Below, piece by piece: positions 49,392 to 56,961 of a DNA stretch of 64,000 bases. Every line of letters starts with the position of its first letter. Within the stretch, counting starts at the first letter, position 1. Origin of the DNA: Bacteroidaceae bacterium (GTDB lineage Bacteria; Bacteroidota; Bacteroidia; Bacteroidales; Bacteroidaceae); the NCBI GenBank assembly GCA_017534535.1, contig JAFXVZ010000038.1:1-64000 (forward strand), read 5' to 3'. The notes beneath the pieces were generated by a model. It was not told the origin of the DNA and did no database searches. It worked only from the letters and a program-made list of their open reading frames with translations. The position numbers and the translations under genes are program-made.

Positions 49392-51197
49392 TTATTTCCC
49401 AGGTCTCCAGAGATTAGGGTCACCTTTAAGATAGCGTGAGAAAGGTTTCACCTCATTACTGATGAAAATGGTTGCACCTGTTTCAATCATGGGGTCAAAC
49501 ACATCAGCAGGTTTGTCATCGTGCGTCATGTCACGGAAATTGCCTGCATAACCCTTACCACTGATGTCCATAGCCACGCGACACACTTGCAACGTCTGCT
49601 TCAAGGCGGCAGGTAATAATGCATTGGCTTTGTTGGCAAAACGTAGTTCTACAGCTACAGGTTTCTGTTTCAACCATGTTTGCAACTGGGTCATGGCATT
49701 GAAGGAATCAAGGTTAACTACGGGCATAAACAATAATCCTTTGGTATCAACCTGTTCTGTGAGTCCACCTACAATGACCATCTTCTCAGCTCCCAAAGAA
49801 TGAACTACTTCTGCTATCTTGTCGATATTTGCAGACGAATTTTTGATGAGCAATAGGATTTTGCCCTGTGCAAAGGCAATGGCATCAGATAAGGTTGGCA
49901 CTACCTTGTCGGTATATGGGTCACTTCCGCTTTTGCGGTAAGCATATCTTCTGAGTTCCTTCAACGTCAGGTCTTTCACATATACAGGTTTGCCTTCTAC
50001 ATACATCACGCGGTTCAGCGAATCATCTTTCATCAACACCAATTCACCATCTTTCGTCAACTGCAAGTCGATAGGAACGATGGCAGCATCTTTCTCCACT
50101 GCCTTCTCGATAGAACGAAGGGAGTTCTCTACCGTCCCATGCCAATCGCCCATATCGGCAGCCAGAAGCACATCTTTATTATCCTTATCTTTCAGCTTGT
50201 TGCTCAAACTGATGCCTTTACGCTGAGAGAACAGCCAGTCGCGTATAGCCTCTATGCTATAGGTGGTGAGCCAAGAGCACATGTGATCGGGGGTTCCACG
50301 CATATCACTCAAAGCCTTTGGCACCACATCGCTTAGTACCAAGTAGTTGATGTTAGCATGTTTAGCCAGCATTTCTTTCACCTTGAAGTCAAGTTGAGCA
50401 TCGGTAGATTGAGCACTGATGTAATCTTTAGTAATGGTAGCGCCCTTGGTTTGCAGATACTCTGTAATGGCATTCATTCCGGGATAAGCGCGCATATCCC
50501 CTTCAGCCACACAGATCCAGATATTCATCTTTGCTAATGGAGCAGTCACTGTTGGTTCCCACTGGCCTGAGCATAAATATGATGCGGCAAATAGCTCGGG
50601 GTATTTGATGTTGAGGGCTATGCTTGCCATACACCCACCTGATTGTCCTGTAGTATAGATGCGATCAGCATCGATAGAATATTGTGATTGTAGGCCATTG
50701 ATTAGACTCACTGTAGCATCCAATGCAGGACTTGCCTCGCTTTTGTCGTTGGCTATAGTGGTAGCATATTGGGGTGCCAACACGAAGCATGGGTGTTTTT
50801 GTTGCTCATAATCACTTGCCCAAACAACGGCTCCCAGCCCCTGTGTCAGAGTAGCTGTTACTTCGCGACCTGTAACACTTGCATCGTGCATGAACAATAC
50901 CAATGGATACTTTATAGATGGGTCATAGTCTTTGGGAACAAACAGGTTGTAAGGCAAATCTATGCCAGTAGTCTTGTCTTGGTAGCTGAGTTGCTTGAAC
51001 TTGGCAATGGTCTCCTTGAACACGATGGAGTCGGGGATTGCCTTGTCATAACGGAAATAGGGTACCCAGCTGCGGGTAGGCCCTCCACCTCTGCCTGCTT
51101 GCTGACCACGAGGAGGTTGTGCCATAACTAAATTGGTAGAAATAAACCATACTGCCATGAATGACACAACGAGTGCTTGAATACATTTCTTGCACAT
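49392..51197 (-). CDS. Secreted esterase fused to a degenerate GDPD domain
   Basis: 601 residues with a signal peptide (to ~27). Residues ~60-325 form an alpha/beta hydrolase: LVLFMHDASVTG oxyanion region, nucleophile Ser186 in TGQSGGCMAS, and probable His305 in TPDHMCSW. Residues ~343-590 resemble glycerophosphodiester phosphodiesterase (GDPD), yet all key catalytic positions are changed: HRG is DMG (348-350), E.D is P.D (375, 377) and HD is KD (390-391). The C-terminal half is therefore probably a binding or structural module. The esterase substrate may be a glycan acyl or feruloyl ester; inference. A TATATTTG box lies at 51286-51293. Confidence 0.85.
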   Translation of the reverse strand: MCKKCIQALVVSFMAVWFISTNLVMAQPPRGQQAGRGGGPTRSWVPYFRYDKAIPDSIVFKETIAKFKQLSYQDKTTGIDLPYNLFVPKDYDPSIKYPLVLFMHDASVTGREVTATLTQGLGAVVWASDYEQQKHPCFVLAPQYATTIANDKSEASPALDATVSLINGLQSQYSIDADRIYTTGQSGGCMASIALNIKYPELFAASYLCSGQWEPTVTAPLAKMNIWICVAEGDMRAYPGMNAITEYLQTKGATITKDYISAQSTDAQLDFKVKEMLAKHANINYLVLSDVVPKALSDMRGTPDHMCSWLTTYSIEAIRDWLFSQRKGISLSNKLKDKDNKDVLLAADMGDWHGTVENSLRSIEKAVEKDAAIVPIDLQLTKDGELVLMKDDSLNRVMYVEGKPVYVKDLTLKELRRYAYRKSGSDPYTDKVVPTLSDAIAFAQGKILLLIKNSSANIDKIAEVVHSLGAEKMVIVGGLTEQVDTKGLLFMPVVNLDSFNAMTQLQTWLKQKPVAVELRFANKANALLPAALKQTLQVCRVAMDISGKGYAGNFRDMTHDDKPADVFDPMIETGATIFISNEVKPFSRYLKGDPNLWRPGK

Positions 51198-51285
51198 AGT
51201 AATTAAAGGATGGAGTTTAATTTGAACTTGTGAAGTTCAGGTCTCTACCAAGACCCCTTGGGTTAGATGTCTTAATTTGGTACTG

Positions 51286-51293
51286 CAAATATA
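51286..51293 (-). promoter_or_regulatory. -7 box of the esterase-GDPD gene
   Basis: TATATTTG on the minus strand, 88 bases before the start codon. Confidence 0.55.
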
Positions 51294-51361
51294 CGAAAAA
51301 AAGTTTTTGTGGCAAAATCTCACAGAATAATTGAGATTTAAAACCATTCTGCTTGTGTACT

Positions 51362-51457
51362 ATCCCCTTCTAAGACCCAGAAGGGGATTTGACATTTTCA
51401 CAAAGGGATATGACAAGTCAATAATTTGGCATTGTTCTGTATCTATGCTTATCTTTG
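51362..51457 (+). promoter_or_regulatory. Promoter region of the second ExbB-like/LytTR module
   Basis: A hairpin ATCCCCTTCT/AGAAGGGGAT (51362-51388) overlaps the first of two direct repeats, GGGATTTGACA (51384-51394) and GGGATATGACA (51405-51415), offset by 21 bp. The -7 box TATCTTTG follows at 51450-51457, 34 bases after the second repeat. Repeat spacing and placement fit an activator such as LytTR. Nothing else is seen in the 312-base gap. Confidence 0.55.
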
Positions 51458-51509
51458 CAGCATCGGTCGCGACCCGTTAAGAAATTGTCTAACTTAAAAA
51501 AGAATTGTT

Positions 51510-51827
51510 ATGAATGTATTTGTATTATTTACAGAAGGTGGTTTATTAGGCATGGCAGTGTTGACCATCCTGTTGGTACTGATGCTTTTTGCAGCTTGGA
51601 AGGCTCCGGCTTGGGTGAAGGAGATAGGGCAAGCGGCATTGGTTTGGGGACTCTTTTGGGGCTTTGCTGGTGTATATCAGATGTTGGGTGCCTTAAAGAC
51701 TTTGACGGATGTACCTACTTCTGTTATCTATGGAGGGGCAAGGGTGACGTTAGTGCCTGTGATGTATGGCATGCTAATTTATCTTGTCTCACTTGTCATC
51801 ATTTTGGTGCAGAAGCCTAGGATTTGA
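51510..51827 (+). CDS. Small ExbB/TolQ-like membrane protein, 105 aa
   Basis: Three membrane helices (MAVLTILLVLMLFAAW; AALVWGLFWGFAGVYQML; TLVPVMYGMLIYLVSLVIIL) with the same EGGL start, WKAPAWVKE turn and VQKPRI end as the protein at 45497-45805. The GVYQ and GGARVTLVPVMYG segments resemble the pore helices of MotA/TolQ/ExbB proteins in a very short form. No ExbD or TolR partner is nearby. It is followed after 36 bases by a LytTR regulator, which probably controls it. Confidence 0.78.
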   Translation: MNVFVLFTEGGLLGMAVLTILLVLMLFAAWKAPAWVKEIGQAALVWGLFWGFAGVYQMLGALKTLTDVPTSVIYGGARVTLVPVMYGMLIYLVSLVIILVQKPRI

Positions 51828-51851
51828 GATTTGTGTTTCTAATCTTTTTAT

Positions 51852-51859
51852 TACTTTTG
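51852..51859 (+). promoter_or_regulatory. Possible internal -7 box before the second LytTR gene
   Basis: TACTTTTG lies 4 bases before the ATG at 51864, which would give an almost leaderless transcript independent of the ExbB-like gene. Confidence 0.45.
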
Positions 51860-51863
51860 CAGT

Positions 51864-52562
51864 ATGAAATACCTCATTGCCATAGGATGTTGGATGGTGG
51901 AAGTGCTATTGTTAGCTTCCCTTCTAGTAAGCATGGACTATACGTTTATGCAGGCTTTGATGCTTTCCTCGATGTTCTTGCCCGTACTATTGGCGATGAA
52001 GTATTTCTTACCGCAAGTAAAACTGGAATGGACACGCAAATCCATTGCTGGAGTTATGTGTCTGTTCCTCTCTTTTTTAGTATTGGAGTATTTATTGCTG
52101 ATGTGTTGCCATACTTGGATGATGAGTTATGATAGCGGTATGCCTTCAGTGCTGCTCAACCCTGTGTTTCTGGCACTTGTTTTGGCTATACTCTTTGCTT
52201 TGGATACATCAATTGGGAAGAAGCTCGATCAGCATTTTGGCAAGACGCCCAAAAGCATCACTTTCATCTCAGATCGTAAGAATGTGACATTACTAACTGA
52301 GCAAATCCTTTATGTGGAGTCGAATGATGCCGAGACTTGGGTGCATACCCTTGATGGCAAGCGTTATCGCAACAAGACGAATATCTCACAATGGGAGCAA
52401 ATCCTGGAAGAAGGCTTTCTTCGTACTCATCGTTCTTTCTTGGTCAATATCAATCAAGTCACCAAAATGGAAACGGATAGTATTCAGCTTGGTGAAACTT
52501 CTATCCCTGTGTCGAGGAAATATAAAGAAGTGGTAGTTGCAAAAGTCGCAACTACCACTTGA
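51864..52562 (+). CDS. Membrane-bound LytTR-family regulator, second
   Basis: 232 residues, four membrane helices (~4-20, 27-45, 58-82, 90-112) and a LytTR domain (~130-225: ILYVESNDAETWVHTLDGKRYRNK; FLRTHRSFLVNINQVTKM). It is the paralogue of the regulator at 48376, and each is beside an ExbB-like gene, so the pair was probably duplicated as a module. The last codons (KEVVVAKVATTT) coincide with a perfect 13-bp hairpin that serves as terminator. Confidence 0.93.
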   Translation: MKYLIAIGCWMVEVLLLASLLVSMDYTFMQALMLSSMFLPVLLAMKYFLPQVKLEWTRKSIAGVMCLFLSFLVLEYLLLMCCHTWMMSYDSGMPSVLLNPVFLALVLAILFALDTSIGKKLDQHFGKTPKSITFISDRKNVTLLTEQILYVESNDAETWVHTLDGKRYRNKTNISQWEQILEEGFLRTHRSFLVNINQVTKMETDSIQLGETSIPVSRKYKEVVVAKVATTT

Positions 52563-52580
52563 AAGTAAGTAAGAGTTTTT
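52528..52580. terminator. Terminator hairpin overlapping the LytTR coding end
   Basis: AAGTGGTAGTTGC (52528-52540) and GCAACTACCACTT (52548-52560) form a perfect 13-bp stem with a 7-base loop inside the last codons; GTTTTTTC follows about 12 bases after the stop. It may also stop the convergent GIN-domain transcript. Confidence 0.75.
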
Positions 52581-53366
52581 TCAGAAGTTATTCAGTTTTG
52601 ATACATCAATCTTGGTAACGCCTGTGTTTTGGATGGAAGTAGAGTCAGCTGTTCCAGAAACGACTATCTTACCTACTCCAGAGTTGGTGGCTTCAAGGTG
52701 TTGGCAATCCACTTCAAGGCTAATGGTTCCAGTACCGCTTTTCTTGATCTTCACCTCTTGACCCTTGAAATCAAACTCTATGTTGTCAACACCACTTGAA
52801 CTGATATCCAGATTGTCGGCTTTAACTTTCATCTCGCCATTTGTTACGCCCTTGCTCTTGAAATTTAACGATTTGGCATCGAACTGAAAGTTTAGGTTGG
52901 TTACACCAGTCAAGTCACAACTAGCATTAGAGCAAGAAACTAGCTTAGGATTCATGCGCAAAACGCCATTGCTCTGGAGGGAGAAATCATTCGTCTTTAG
53001 GCACTCAGTCTCAAATGTCATCATTCCCTTGTTATCTATGCGATTCATGTCTGGTGAAGTGATGTAGAAAGTCATTGACTTGTTATTGTTGCTACTTTCC
53101 TTTTGTTTCTTGTGCGAAATAACCAACATTCCATCTGACACCTCCAATATCAGTTGCTTAAACTGTTCTTCAGTACCTTCAGCCTTGATGCTATAACTAT
53201 CCCCCTGTGTGTAATAAATCGTTACAGCATGATTGTTTTTCAGGCCATAGAAGCCACTCAGATTGAATTCTTTAGTAATCACAGATTCATTGTTATTAAG
53301 GTTTGATGCCCCTGCGCTTGTCATTGTCATCAGGGCCAATGTTGCCCATAAAATCATCTTTTTCAT
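52581..53366 (-). CDS. Secreted GIN-domain (DUF2807) protein
   Basis: 261 residues with a signal peptide (1-20, ending SAGA). The rest is a repetitive parallel beta-structure typical of the head-GIN/DUF2807 family: FNLSGFYGLKNNHAVTIYYTQ, then repeated N/D/S-rich turns (LDISSSGVDNIEFDFKGQEV; LEATNSGVGKIVVSGTADS). Such proteins are exported, probably to the periplasm or surface, with no known enzymatic role. It is last in an ECF sigma operon, so it is probably a target or output of that pathway. Confidence 0.88.
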   Translation of the reverse strand: MKKMILWATLALMTMTSAGASNLNNNESVITKEFNLSGFYGLKNNHAVTIYYTQGDSYSIKAEGTEEQFKQLILEVSDGMLVISHKKQKESSNNNKSMTFYITSPDMNRIDNKGMMTFETECLKTNDFSLQSNGVLRMNPKLVSCSNASCDLTGVTNLNFQFDAKSLNFKSKGVTNGEMKVKADNLDISSSGVDNIEFDFKGQEVKIKKSGTGTISLEVDCQHLEATNSGVGKIVVSGTADSTSIQNTGVTKIDVSKLNNF

Positions 53367-53385
53367 CTTTCTATAGGTTTTTAAA

Positions 53386-53778
53386 TTATTTGTATTTAAT
53401 AATGATTGTCACTTTTCCGTTGGTGAATGATGCTCCATGATTCTCGTATTGCATCATATATACACGGTTTTCTTGGTTGTTCTCAACAGTCAGAGTCATT
53501 GTCTCCTCATTGTCGTTGGTGACGATACTGAATTGCCCGCTTTCTTGTTCGTTGAGAAAAGCCCTACGCAACTTATTGATAGTAATGTTAGTAGGTTGCA
53601 GAACCTTTACCACTTTCAGCACCTTGCGAGTTTGAGGATCTCGCTCTACGGCAGATGTAAACTTACTATTGCCGATAGACGAATACTCATCCACTGCTTT
53701 ATCTATGGCATTTTGGGCAAAGAGTCCCAAGGATGTGAAGAGCAGTGCCAATGTGCATAAAAACATTTTTAGTTTCAT
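53386..53778 (-). CDS. Secreted small protein, 130 aa
   Basis: Signal peptide (1-21, ending LFAQ) and a ~105-residue mature domain with alternating strands (QTRKVLKVVKVLQ; ETMTLTVENNQENRVYMMQYE; GKVTIIIKYK). I recognise no named family with certainty. It sits between the anti-sigma-like gene (15 bases after) and the GIN-domain gene (19 bases before), so it shares their operon and is probably a periplasmic companion. Confidence 0.8.
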   Translation of the reverse strand: MKLKMFLCTLALLFTSLGLFAQNAIDKAVDEYSSIGNSKFTSAVERDPQTRKVLKVVKVLQPTNITINKLRRAFLNEQESGQFSIVTNDNEETMTLTVENNQENRVYMMQYENHGASFTNGKVTIIIKYK

Positions 53779-53793
53779 ATAACTGATTTATTA

Positions 53794-54366
53794 TTATTGG
53801 TTCAACAATGCTTGGATGCGTTCCCTTTCCTTTGCATCCTGAATATGATTCAGCAGGTCTTGTTCTGCTTGGTTGATCAAGTCGGTAGGCGAGGGTGCCT
53901 CATAGGCATCAGCCAGGCTTAGGGCGCTTTTGATTTGAGGCAAAATCTCTTGCAGATTATCTATGCGTTTACCATCCACTATCATGTAGCTTCCACCATA
54001 TATATTTTGTAGTTGGATGTTCTGGTAAGTCTGATAACTCCAGATAGAACCAACAATAATGGCTATCATAGCGGCTATGCCTACCACCTGCTTCCACGAT
54101 GTGCGGTATTTAGGAGGGGTAAGTGAGATGGCTTGCTCAACTTCGGGTAAAGAGTTTGCTGGCTCTGCCCCAGTCATTTCTGCTGATGAAGCATCGTCCA
54201 GAGTAATGGCATCGAAGCCCAAGAACATTTCTCTATACGCTTCCAGTTCCTGAGGTAAAACTTTCGTTTGCTTGAAATAGTTGTATAGCCATCGTTCTTC
54301 CTCCAAGGAGGTATCCCCCTCGAAGAATCGCTCTATCAATGTCAATATTTCATCTATAGTTTTCAT
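53794..54366 (-). CDS. Anti-sigma-like membrane protein, 190 aa
   Basis: An N-terminal cytoplasmic region (ILTLIERFFEGDTSLEEERWLYNYF, the usual Bacteroidota anti-sigma start), one membrane helix (~94-110, VVGIAAMIAIIVGSIWSY), and a short periplasmic part (~110-190) with YGGSYMIVDGKRIDNLQEI and a helical end. It follows an ECF sigma gene after 78 bases and precedes two exported proteins. Its role as anti-sigma is inferred from layout and position. Confidence 0.78.
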   Translation of the reverse strand: MKTIDEILTLIERFFEGDTSLEEERWLYNYFKQTKVLPQELEAYREMFLGFDAITLDDASSAEMTGAEPANSLPEVEQAISLTPPKYRTSWKQVVGIAAMIAIIVGSIWSYQTYQNIQLQNIYGGSYMIVDGKRIDNLQEILPQIKSALSLADAYEAPSPTDLINQAEQDLLNHIQDAKERERIQALLNQ

Positions 54367-54416
54367 TATACTTTATATCAATTCTGTTACGACTCGGCAT
54401 AGTTCAAGCAAGCTTG

Positions 54417-54441
54417 ACTCTGCCCTCGCTGCTCCAGAAAG
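54417..54441. repeat. 25-bp dispersed repeat, copy 1
   Basis: The 25 bases here are identical to 60920-60944. They lie just after the ECF sigma stop codon. The element contains GCCCTCGCTGCTCCAG. Origin unknown. Confidence 0.8.
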
Positions 54442-54444
54442 TGT

Positions 54445-54927
54445 TCATCTTCTATGTTCAATCATTTTATCCCTTACCGCTTGTCTGGCTCGGCTAAGAG
54501 CCTTCCTTACAGTTGCCTCCTCCATCTGCAACAAGTGGGCAATATCTTTCATCTCCATCCCATCCATGTGCCTGAGCCTGAGGATTGTTTGTGGGATTTC
54601 TGGCAAGTTCTCCACCACTTTCATCATACTTTCTATGCGTTGATGCTCCTCTGCTTCATCATTCCCTCTAAAAGCCACAGGAGGCAAAGATTCAATGCCT
54701 TCTCGTGGCTTTCTTCTACGAATGGCATCCAAGCAAAGATTCCGTACCAATACACGAGCCAACCCATCTACCGGACTCTTCAATTGTGCACACATCTGCC
54801 AAAGTCTCATCATGGCATCCTGCACCATATCTTCGGCATCAGCAGTATCACCCAAATATCTGTTGGCATCAGCCATCAGGGTGGGCCGGAGTCGTAGCAT
54901 CGCTATTTCATACTCGTCTTTTGTCAT
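54445..54927 (-). CDS. ECF RNA polymerase sigma factor
   Basis: 160 residues. Region 2: ANRYLGDTADAEDMVQDAMMRLWQM (~20-45) and LARVLVRNLCLDAIRRRKPR. Region 4: VVENLPEIPQTILRLRHMDGMEMKDIAHLLQMEEATVRKALSRAR (~105-150). It heads the operon with an anti-sigma-like gene and two secreted proteins and is divergent from the hydrolase gene at 55034. Confidence 0.93.
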   Translation of the reverse strand: MTKDEYEIAMLRLRPTLMADANRYLGDTADAEDMVQDAMMRLWQMCAQLKSPVDGLARVLVRNLCLDAIRRRKPREGIESLPPVAFRGNDEAEEHQRIESMMKVVENLPEIPQTILRLRHMDGMEMKDIAHLLQMEEATVRKALSRARQAVRDKMIEHRR

Positions 54928-54999
54928 CCGTTTTTGCTTGTTCGTACATAATTAATACGCAAAATAAGATGTTTTGTGACACAATTCAAAAAAAATTTG

Positions 55000-55007
55000 T
55001 ACATTTG
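55000..55007 (+). promoter_or_regulatory. -7 box of the secreted hydrolase gene
   Basis: TACATTTG, 26 bases before the ATG at 55034. Confidence 0.6.
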
Positions 55008-55033
55008 CCATATTAATTAATAATGTAGAAGCT

Positions 55034-56095
55034 ATGAAAAAGTTTTTATTATCGGCTATGTTGATAGCTGCAAGTGTGGGGCTTAATGCCCAAACTGCCC
55101 GTAAGCAGGTGGTAGAGAATGGTGGTACAGGACCGTACAAAGCTGAAGTGGTGGAGGATGTCTCTTGTCCCAAGTTTACGACCTATCGTCCTCAGAACTT
55201 GAAAGATGTGGTGGCGAAAACAGGTAAAGTGCCTGTAATTGTATATGCCAATGGTGGATGTGCAAACAACAATGTGGAGATGCGCTTCTTGCTAACTGAG
55301 GTATGTTCTTACGGCTATGTAGCCATTGCTATTGGCCCGTACGATGAAAATGATGTTAATGCCAAATGGAAGGATGTTTTGGAATATTCATATCCAGAAG
55401 GTAAGGAAGTTGTGATGCTGGCCAATGGTGAACGCATCTTGCAGAAATCGCCTGAAGAAATAAAGGCTCATCAGGAACAAATGCGTAAGCAGATTGAGAA
55501 GATGATGAAGGAACAGGCAGAGGCTCGTGCCAAAGCAGGTAATAAGCAGCAGGCAACCCCTGTGCAGGAAACTTATCCTAGGATGCTGTTAGAGGCTTTG
55601 GATTGGTTAACTGACCAGAATGCAGATCCGAAATCTGACTATTACCATTGTTTAGACCTTGACCATGTAGCAGCTATGGGACAGTCATGTGGTGGCGCAC
55701 AAGTATTAGGTGTTGCTCACGACCCACGCATCAAGACCTGTGTGATGTTGAACACAGGTATTGCTGATATGGAAATGCAGGGTGTTACTTTAGAAGCTCT
55801 GAATAGCTTGCATCAACCTATGTTCTATCTGATAGGTGGCCCTGCTGATGTGGCTTTCCCGAATGCACAGAAAGATTTCGACCGCATCAAGGATTTGCCT
55901 GTTGTGATGATGAACACCAAAGACGGACATAGTGGCACCTATTATGAAAAGAATGGTGGAAGCTATGCTGTGGCAGTATTGAAATGGCTTGATTGGCAGT
56001 TTAAGGGAGAGGTTGGCAAGGCTGCTTTCTTCCTCGATGATGACTACTTGAAATACCAATACCCAGATTGGAAGGTAGTTCGTAAGAATTTCTAA
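55034..56095 (+). CDS. Secreted alpha/beta hydrolase
   Basis: 353 residues, signal peptide (1-19, GLNAQ). Alpha/beta hydrolase features: VIVYANGGCANNN (oxyanion region), nucleophile Ser in AAMGQSCGGAQVLG (about residue 217), and a late Asp/His pair (IGGPADVAF; TKDGHSGTYYE). An insert of ~40 charged residues (about 137-180, KAHQEQMRKQIEKMMKEQAEA) forms a helical lid or coiled coil. Substrate not identifiable. Monocistronic, with a bidirectional terminator shared with upp. Confidence 0.85.
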   Translation: MKKFLLSAMLIAASVGLNAQTARKQVVENGGTGPYKAEVVEDVSCPKFTTYRPQNLKDVVAKTGKVPVIVYANGGCANNNVEMRFLLTEVCSYGYVAIAIGPYDENDVNAKWKDVLEYSYPEGKEVVMLANGERILQKSPEEIKAHQEQMRKQIEKMMKEQAEARAKAGNKQQATPVQETYPRMLLEALDWLTDQNADPKSDYYHCLDLDHVAAMGQSCGGAQVLGVAHDPRIKTCVMLNTGIADMEMQGVTLEALNSLHQPMFYLIGGPADVAFPNAQKDFDRIKDLPVVMMNTKDGHSGTYYEKNGGSYAVAVLKWLDWQFKGEVGKAAFFLDDDYLKYQYPDWKVVRKNF

Positions 56096-56098
56096 AAA

Positions 56099-56127
56099 GG
56101 ATGAGGCTCAACTGAGCCTCATTTCCT
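56099..56127. terminator. Bidirectional terminator between hydrolase and upp
   Basis: ATGAGGCTCA and TGAGCCTCAT (56101-56122) form a nearly perfect palindrome between convergent genes, with A-rich and T-rich flanks. Confidence 0.75.
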
Positions 56128-56817
56128 TTATTTCTTGTCAGCAATCTTGCGGAATGATTGCAACTTCTCACCATAACACAGGTCACCACAATCGCCAAAG
56201 CCAGGCACGATGTACTTTTGTTCATTCATGCCCTCATCGATAGAGGCACACCAGATAGTCGAGTTGTCAGGTAAGGCCTCTTTTACTACCTCGATACCCT
56301 CAGGAGCGGCAATTAAGCAACAAACGTGGATGGTCTTAGGCTTACCAGCTTGAAGCAATGCTTCAATAGCAGCAGCCATACTACCACCAGTAGCAAGCAT
56401 TGGGTCGGCAATAATTAGCGTCCTGCCCTTCACGCTTGGGGTGGCAATATATTCAGCATGTACACCTACTTCTGTGTGTTCACGGTTCAGGTACATACGG
56501 AAAGCGGATACAAAGGCATTGTCGGCACCATCGAAGATATTTAAGAAACCCTGATGGAAAGGCAATCCCGCACGAAGCACAGTGGCAATCACAATGTCCT
56601 CCTGCTTCGTCAGGGGGATTTCGATGCTACCCAGTGGGGTCTTGATGATTTTGGGCTTATACTCCAAAGTTTTTGACACCTCATACGCCATCAGCTCACC
56701 TACACGCTCCACATTATGACGGAATGTCAGACGATTCTTCTGATAACTCTTGTCACGCATTTCAGCCATATAATGGTTGATAATCGAATTTGATTCTGCA
56801 AAATTGTGTATCTTCAT
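56128..56817 (-). CDS. upp: Uracil phosphoribosyltransferase
   Basis: 229 residues from the chosen start (MKIHNFAESNS). It carries the PRTase PRPP loop TLIIADPMLATGGSM, VLRAGLPFHQGF and the C-terminal uracil-binding PGFGDCGDLCYG. It makes UMP from uracil and PRPP. The frame is open to 56880, but the extra 21 residues do not match the family, so I use the ATG at 56817. Confidence 0.95.
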   Translation of the reverse strand: MKIHNFAESNSIINHYMAEMRDKSYQKNRLTFRHNVERVGELMAYEVSKTLEYKPKIIKTPLGSIEIPLTKQEDIVIATVLRAGLPFHQGFLNIFDGADNAFVSAFRMYLNREHTEVGVHAEYIATPSVKGRTLIIADPMLATGGSMAAAIEALLQAGKPKTIHVCCLIAAPEGIEVVKEALPDNSTIWCASIDEGMNEQKYIVPGFGDCGDLCYGEKLQSFRKIADKK

Positions 56818-56890
56818 TTGTTTAGATATTAATTTTTGCAAAGAAACAAAATATTTAGTAAATATCCGCCAATGTTTCAAAGAAAAATGC

Positions 56891-56898
56891 TATTTTTG
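56891..56898 (+). promoter_or_regulatory. -7 box of pckA
   Basis: TATTTTTG, 63 bases before the ATG at 56962. Confidence 0.6.
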
Positions 56899-56961
56899 CA
56901 GTCGATTTGAAAAGGTGAACAAGATTTACATTAATAATTACATAATTTAACCAATAACAAA

